Positions 7,051 to 10,476 of a stretch of 10,476 nucleotides of DNA are shown here, piece after piece; the first letter of the stretch is position 1, and each line of letters begins with the position of its first letter. This DNA is from Deltaproteobacteria bacterium. Its GTDB lineage: Bacteria; Myxococcota_A; UBA9160. The notes under the pieces are model-generated. The model did not search any database, was not told where the DNA came from, and worked only from the letters and a program-made list of their open reading frames with translations. A program made the position numbers and the translations under genes. The DNA lies in contig DOUU01000484.1 in NCBI GenBank assembly GCA_003520425.1, forward strand, positions 966 to 11,441. The letters run 5' to 3'.

Positions 7051-7137
7051 CCTCCATCCGCTCCCCCGCGACGGCCTACGCAGGATAGCGCGGGGGCGCC
7101 TTGGCCCCACGCCGCTGCGTGATAGCGTCCTGCGGAC
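7051..7137. promoter_or_regulatory. Divergent promoter region, cysE / Nudix gene
   Basis: Only the spacer between the two divergent starts can hold their promoters. On the minus strand TATCCT (7087-7082) is a weak -10 candidate for cysE, leaving a short leader that contains the GGAGG. On the plus strand GATAGC at 7121-7126 sits twelve bases before the Nudix ATG, which has no ribosome binding site and may be leaderless. The heptamer GATAGCG occurs twice, at 7084 and 7121. None of these is a strong match. Confidence 0.3.
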
Positions 7138-7620
7138 ATGAGGCGCAGGGAATACAGCGCAGGGGGCGTCGTGCTGCGCCGCGTCAACCGGGGTCTTGAG
7201 CTCGTGCTCGCCGAGCGCACCGACCGCAACACGGCCGGCCGGGCCGTGTGTCTCCCGAAGGGGCTCGTGGCTTCCGGCGAGTCCGCAGAGGAGGCGGCGG
7301 TGCGCGAGGTCGCGGAGGAGACGGGAGTTCGCGCGAGGATCCTCGAGCCGCTGCCGGAGGTTCGATATCGCTACGTGTCGCCGGCGGACGGGGCCCTCGT
7401 GGCAAAGCGCGTGCAATTTTTCGCCATGGCCTATGAGGTGGGTGAGCCGCGTCCCGCCGACGGCGAGATGGACCGCGTCTTTTGGTGCGCGCTCGAGCAG
7501 GCGCCCGCGCTTCTCACCTATGAAGGCGAGCGCCGGACCGTGGAACTCGTGGCGGCGCGCGCGGCGGCCCTCGAGGCGCGGCTCGCACCGGTTATAATCG
7601 AGCGGCGACCCTCCGCCTGA
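7138..7620 (+). CDS. Nudix hydrolase
   Basis: Predicted Mg-dependent pyrophosphohydrolase acting on a nucleoside diphosphate linked to another group; cytosolic. In 160 residues the complete Nudix box G-x5-E-x7-RE-V-x-EE-x-G-V runs from G42 to V64, with catalytic E57, E60 and E61. The start SAGGVVLRR (7-15) is the usual first beta strand, and CLPKG (38-42) leads into the box. The compact form with E-R-TDRN between strands resembles MutT/diadenosine-polyphosphate hydrolase relatives, but the substrate cannot be told from sequence. No Shine-Dalgarno sequence precedes the ATG. It is the first gene of a rightward run with a PD-(D/E)XK nuclease and a glyoxalase II, 66 bases upstream of the nuclease and in the same frame. 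A perfect TATAAT lies near its 3' end. Confidence 0.9.
   Translation: MRRREYSAGGVVLRRVNRGLELVLAERTDRNTAGRAVCLPKGLVASGESAEEAAVREVAEETGVRARILEPLPEVRYRYVSPADGALVAKRVQFFAMAYEVGEPRPADGEMDRVFWCALEQAPALLTYEGERRTVELVAARAAALEARLAPVIIERRPSA
7593..7598 (+). promoter_or_regulatory. Candidate -10 box for the nuclease gene
   Basis: TATAAT, a perfect sigma70 -10 hexamer, inside the last codons of the Nudix gene. Such an AT-rich hexamer is rare in this GC-rich window. Start of transcription would fall near 7605, about 80 bases before the nuclease GTG. The -35 is poor (TCGAGG at 16 bases spacing), so this is a candidate only. Confidence 0.35.
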
Positions 7621-7686
7621 CCCGATCGCAACGGGCCCTCCTCCACCGCCCGTGCCGCCACCGGCCTTGCGCCGGTCTGGAGCCGC

Positions 7687-8568
7687 GTGGTCTCCGTCTT
7701 CAGCCACTCCCGCCTCTCGAGCTTCGAGAAGTGCCCGAAGCAGTTCCATTTCCGCTACGTCCTGCACCTGCCGGCGGAGAGCGAGTCGGTCGAAGCCTTC
7801 CTCGGCAAGCGCGTGCATGAGGTGCTGGAGAAGCTCCACCTCGTGGTCCGCGAGGGGCGCGTGCCCTCCCTCGACCAGGTCATCCGGCGCTTTCAGGCCA
7901 ACTGGGACGAGGCCTACGACAAGGGGCGCATCCGGATCGTGAGAAGCGAGCTCGATTCCTCCTTCTACCGCGAGATCGGCGTGCGCTCGCTGCGCAATTT
8001 CTACAGGCGCTACTACCCCTTCGACGGCGAGGAGACGCTCGGGATCGAAGAGCGAGTCTCCTTCACCCTGGATTCGGCAGGGACCTATCGCATGCAGGGG
8101 GTGATCGACCGCCTCGTGCGCACCCGCGACGGCGCGATCGAAATCCATGACTACAAGACCAGCCAGCGGGTCCCGCCCCAGCGCGCGCTCGACGAGGACC
8201 GTCAGCTTGCCCTCTATCAACTCGGTCTGGCCGCGCGCCTTGAGGGCACTCCCGAAGTCCGGCTCGTCTGGCACTACCTCGCCGTGGACCAGCTGCGGGT
8301 CTCGCGCCGCCTAGCGGGGCAGCTCGAGGCGCTGCGCCAGCGCACGATCGGGCTCATCGACTCCATCCAAGGCGAGGAGCGCTTCGAGCCGCGCCCGGGA
8401 CCGCTGTGCGGCTGGTGCGAGTATCGCGACCGCTGCCCCGTGTTTGCGCCCGAGGCCGCCAAAGAAAGATCCGAAGGGCTCGCCCTCGTCGATGCACAGA
8501 GCCCGCTTCCAGCTCCCCGGCCGCCCGCCGGGGCGCCGCCCGCGCAGCTGTCGCTGTTCGCGCGCTAG
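7687..8568 (+). CDS. RecB/Cas4-like PD-(D/E)XK nuclease with clamp-binding tail
   Basis: Predicted DNA exonuclease of the RecB/AddB/Cas4 group, 293 residues. Nuclease motifs are intact: H44 in KRVHEVLE, the GVIDR Asp (D141), D155 and K157 in HDYKT, and Q172-L-A-L-Y after it. One Cys near the N-terminus (C16) and a C241-x2-C244-x5-C250 set at the end fit the 4Fe-4S cluster of AddB/Cas4-type nucleases. A proline-rich linker (about 272-286) follows, then QLSLF at 287-291, two residues from the end, a perfect match to the bacterial beta sliding-clamp motif QL(S/D)LF. The GTG start has GGAG four bases upstream; no other start codon lies in frame after the Nudix stop. No helicase, cas1/2 or addA neighbour is visible, so it may work alone at replication or repair sites. 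Type of DNA substrate is unknown. Confidence 0.85.
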   Translation: MVSVFSHSRLSSFEKCPKQFHFRYVLHLPAESESVEAFLGKRVHEVLEKLHLVVREGRVPSLDQVIRRFQANWDEAYDKGRIRIVRSELDSSFYREIGVRSLRNFYRRYYPFDGEETLGIEERVSFTLDSAGTYRMQGVIDRLVRTRDGAIEIHDYKTSQRVPPQRALDEDRQLALYQLGLAARLEGTPEVRLVWHYLAVDQLRVSRRLAGQLEALRQRTIGLIDSIQGEERFEPRPGPLCGWCEYRDRCPVFAPEAAKERSEGLALVDAQSPLPAPRPPAGAPPAQLSLFAR

Positions 8569-8584
8569 CGCTAGCGTCGCCGCC

Positions 8585-9343
8585 ATGGCTCTGCGGGTCG
8601 AGCGCATCCCGACGCTGCGCGACAACTACACCTACCTCATTCTGTGTGAGTCGAGCGGAGAGGCTGCGGTCGTCGACGCGCCGGAGGCAGGCCCGGTCCT
8701 GCGCCGGGTCGAGGCAACGGGAGCGCGCGTCACCAAGGTCCTCTCCACGCACCACCACCCCGACCACAGCGCCGCCAACCCCCAGCTCGCCAAGCATTGG
8801 GCCGTTCCCGTCTACGGGCACGCATCGGACGCGGGACGTTTGCCCGGCATGACGAGCGGTCTGGAGGAGGGAGCCGAGGTCACGGTCGGCCGCGAGCGCG
8901 GCTACGTGCTCCACATCCCCGCGCACACGCGCGGCCATATCGCGTACGTGTTCGAGGATGCGAGGGCTCTCTTCTGCGGAGACACCCTGTTCGCGGCGGG
9001 CTGCGGACGGCTCTTCGAGGGCACCCCCGAGATGATGTTTCGCGCCCTCCACGAGAAGCTCGGGCGCCTCCCCGGGGCGATGCGCGTGTACTGCGGACAC
9101 GAGTACACCGAGAGCAACCTGCGCTTCGCCGCCCACGTCGATGCCGGGAATCTCGCGGTGAAAGAGAAGCTCGAGCGGGTACGCGCGATCCGCACGCGGC
9201 GGGCCGCCGATTGGCACGACGCGGGCGAAGAGGAGATGACGGTGCCGTCGACGCTCGAGGAGGAGCACGCGACGAACCCGTTCTTGCGCGCGCGCGACGC
9301 GGCCGAGCTCGGTCGCCTGCGCGCGCAAAAGGATGTGTTCTAG
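8585..9343 (+). CDS. gloB: Hydroxyacylglutathione hydrolase (glyoxalase II)
   Basis: Metallo-beta-lactamase-fold thioesterase that splits S-lactoylglutathione to lactate and glutathione, the second step of methylglyoxal removal; cytosolic. The 252 residues match GloB length. Metal ligands are complete: STHHHPDH gives H56, H58, D60 and H61; H114 in HTRGHI; D133 in CGDTLF; H172 in YCGHEY. The substrate-site stretch GCGRLFEG (139-146) and the C-terminal NPFLR and QKDVF are GloB-specific, setting it apart from general MBL hydrolases. The ATG at 8585 gives the standard N-terminus (VERIPTLRDNY); longer frames upstream lie in the nuclease gene. It begins 16 bases after the nuclease stop, with no Shine-Dalgarno sequence in that gap, so translation may rely on coupling. 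Its TAG stop is shared with the convergent gene at CTAG. Confidence 0.95.
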   Translation: MALRVERIPTLRDNYTYLILCESSGEAAVVDAPEAGPVLRRVEATGARVTKVLSTHHHPDHSAANPQLAKHWAVPVYGHASDAGRLPGMTSGLEEGAEVTVGRERGYVLHIPAHTRGHIAYVFEDARALFCGDTLFAAGCGRLFEGTPEMMFRALHEKLGRLPGAMRVYCGHEYTESNLRFAAHVDAGNLAVKEKLERVRAIRTRRAADWHDAGEEEMTVPSTLEEEHATNPFLRARDAAELGRLRAQKDVF

Positions 9344-9834
9344 GCGCGCCCCGGGCGCCTGAAGACCCCGCCGAGTCGGCGCAGGGCGTCCGTGAATCGA
9401 TCCCTCACGACGGTCTCGGCCCAGGTGGTAATGCGGTGGATCACGACGAGGGCGTCGCCCTGGCCGGGCCAGTGCGAGCGCACGACGTCGGGGTGCACGT
9501 CATGCAGAAGGCGCGAGAGCGTGGCCGCGACCACGAAGAGATCATCCACAAGACCAATCGGCCCGAGCAAAACCTCCGGCAAAAGGTCGATCGGCGAGAG
9601 CACGTAGCCCACCCCGAAGAGCGCATAGGCCTTTGCCCGGATCGGCACTCGCTGGTCACGCATGAGACGGCTCAGCAGCACGACGGTGTCGGGCAGGAAG
9701 AGCAGGAGGTCGCCAAAGCCCGAGTTCGCCCGTGCTCTCGGCGCGACCACCACGGCGCGCAGCCGGTCATAGAGCCTGCGCTCCCGCGGATTGAGCTCGA
9801 TCACGATGGGCTCTTCGTCCCGCCGCTCTCGCAT
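9340..9834 (-). CDS. DUF1232 (YkvA-like) membrane-associated protein
   Basis: A 164-residue protein with the DUF1232 hallmark: residues 66-98 contain AYALFGVGYVLSPIDLLPE followed by GPIGLVDDLF, the YxxSPIDxxPE...GxxDD pattern of the YkvA family. It has two short hydrophobic stretches (about 40-56 and 70-105), consistent with membrane association. The family has no established function. N- and C-terminal parts are charged and family-variable; the region 115-145 with WPGQGD and HRITTWAE is not recognisable. Its ATG lies 11 bases downstream of the stop of the SDR gene on the same strand, so the two probably share a transcript. The ribosome binding site is weak (GAGGGC far upstream). Confidence 0.85.
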   Translation of the reverse strand: MRERRDEEPIVIELNPRERRLYDRLRAVVVAPRARANSGFGDLLLFLPDTVVLLSRLMRDQRVPIRAKAYALFGVGYVLSPIDLLPEVLLGPIGLVDDLFVVAATLSRLLHDVHPDVVRSHWPGQGDALVVIHRITTWAETVVRDRFTDALRRLGGVFRRPGRA

Positions 9835-9845
9835 GTCTCGCGCCC

Positions 9846-10475
9846 TCACGCGACGAGCCCTTCGCCGCCGTCGACCTGGATCACGTTGCCGGTGACCCAG
9901 CCACAGCCCGGTGCGGAGAGCGCGACGAGGGTCTGCGCGACGTCCTCGGGGGTGGTGAGTCGACCGCGCGGGTGGCGGGCGAGGGCCATCTCGACCATCT
10001 CCCGGCTCCCAGGGATCTTGGCGAGGGCGGGCGTCTGGGTGACGCCCGCGCACAGCGCGTTCACCGTGATCTCCTCGGGCGCGAGCTCCACGGCGAGCTG
10101 GCGCACGAGCGCCTCGAGGGCGGCTTTCGCCGCTCCCACCGGGCCGTAGGAGGGCCACACTCGCTTTGCGCCCTCGCTCGTCATCGCGAACACGCGTGCG
10201 CCGCGCTCGAAGAGGCCCTGAGCCACGATGGCTTCGGTCCAGTCGACAAGGCTCGTCGCCATGACGTCCAGGGTCATCGCCATCTGCGCGGGGGAGACCG
10301 CTTCCTTGGCGGAGGGGGAGACGAGGGGGCGCAGCGTCCCAAAGGCGAGAGAGTGGAGCAGCACGCGAATCCGGGGGGCTGAGGCCATGGCCTCCGCCAT
10401 GGCCGCGAGGACGTCGGACCGCTGCGCGGGGTCCGCCGCGTTCACGTTGAAAAAGCGCGCCCGCCGGCCGCACGC
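9846..10475 (-). CDS. Enoyl-ACP reductase-like SDR (FabL/FabI type), 5' end missing
   Basis: NAD(P)H-dependent short-chain dehydrogenase, incomplete at the right edge: the frame is open to the window end and the NAD-binding GxxxGxG start lies outside. Visible are about 209 residues: an N-A-A-D-P segment, VLLHSLAFGTL as the NAG-like strand, then Y-x6-K (SYGPVGAAKAAL, Tyr at 10146-10148, Lys at 10125-10127), VNALCAG and a closing TGNVIQVDGG. Tyr-x6-Lys instead of the usual Tyr-x3-Lys is the mark of FabI/FabL enoyl-ACP reductases, and the sequence after it (ALEALVRQLAVELAP, then PEDVA) looks most like FabL. The role would be the last reduction step of each fatty-acid elongation cycle. A different SDR is possible because the first part is missing. 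The downstream neighbour is DUF1232. Confidence 0.8.
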   Translation of the reverse strand, partial: ACGRRARFFNVNAADPAQRSDVLAAMAEAMASAPRIRVLLHSLAFGTLRPLVSPSAKEAVSPAQMAMTLDVMATSLVDWTEAIVAQGLFERGARVFAMTSEGAKRVWPSYGPVGAAKAALEALVRQLAVELAPEEITVNALCAGVTQTPALAKIPGSREMVEMALARHPRGRLTTPEDVAQTLVALSAPGCGWVTGNVIQVDGGEGLVA

Positions 10476-10476
10476 C

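Noticed and set aside
7229..7247. CACGGCC/GGCCGTG inverted repeat with a five-base loop
   Set aside because: Inside the Nudix coding sequence, just before the Nudix box, with no T-run; explained by Gly/Arg/Ala codons.
6163..8274. A 703-codon open frame on the minus strand running from the cysE stop far past its start
   Set aside because: Only the first part (to about 7050) reads as a protein family (CysE). The rest is antisense to the Nudix and nuclease genes, lacks family features and is explained by GC-rich codon structure.
7687..8568. Reading the nuclease as Cas4 of a CRISPR locus
   Set aside because: No repeat array, cas1 or cas2 nearby, and the protein is longer than typical Cas4 with an unrelated tail; only the nuclease core and Cys set are shared.
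8564..8575. Perfect 12-base palindrome GCTAGCGCTAGC at the nuclease stop
   Set aside because: Palindromes of this size are expected a few times per 10 kb, it has no loop or T-run and it partly lies in coding sequence; not a terminator.
8797..10149. A 450-codon plus-strand frame across gloB, the DUF1232 gene and the SDR
   Set aside because: It is Arg/Ala-rich with no recognisable motifs and is out of frame with, or antisense to, three well-supported genes.
10381..10394. Perfect 14-base palindrome GAGGCCATGGCCTC
   Set aside because: Lies inside the SDR coding region, about the number expected by chance in GC-rich DNA, with no repeat or regulatory context.

Overview
This is a GC-rich (roughly 70% by eye), almost fully coding bacterial chromosome segment. 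GC-rich third positions, GTG/TTG starts, very short spacers and the mix of gene families suggest a deltaproteobacterial-type lineage (Myxococcota or relatives). This is inference; no phylogenetic marker is present. I see no rRNA, tRNA, CRISPR, insertion sequence, phage gene or origin, and no gene-free stretch longer than 300 bases.

Left part (1-3831): the 3' half of an ethylmalonyl-CoA mutase (ecm/meaA) is followed by the mutase chaperone GTPase meaB, an M42-type metallopeptidase and a small single-span membrane protein. The last three genes are chained by GTGA and ATGA overlaps. Facing them is a PduO-type cob(I)alamin adenosyltransferase. Enzyme, chaperone and adenosyltransferase are the three parts needed to make and load adenosylcobalamin on a B12 mutase, so this block probably serves the ethylmalonyl-CoA pathway (acetyl-CoA/C2 assimilation or related acyl-CoA metabolism).

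Centre (3826-7044): a 596-residue protein with the architecture of GH36/melibiase alpha-galactosidases, but apparently without the catalytic carboxylates, is divergent from the adenosyltransferase. The two start codons flank one two-way -10 element. Its stop interlocks with that of a convergent ccmH-like cytochrome c biogenesis gene whose usual CxxC is replaced by C-x7-C. Upstream of ccmH on the same strand is a serine O-acetyltransferase (cysE/epsC type).

Right part (7138-10476): a rightward Nudix hydrolase, a RecB/Cas4-like PD-(D/E)XK nuclease with an apparent Fe-S cysteine set and a C-terminal sliding-clamp motif, and a glyoxalase II. Convergent to these are a DUF1232 membrane-associated protein and, running off the right edge, an enoyl-ACP-reductase-like SDR (FabL/FabI type, Y-x6-K).

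The points most worth a second look are the apparent pseudo-glycosidase, the clamp-binding nuclease, the altered CcmH active site and the compact divergent promoter. No clear defence system or other wholly new multi-gene system is evident.
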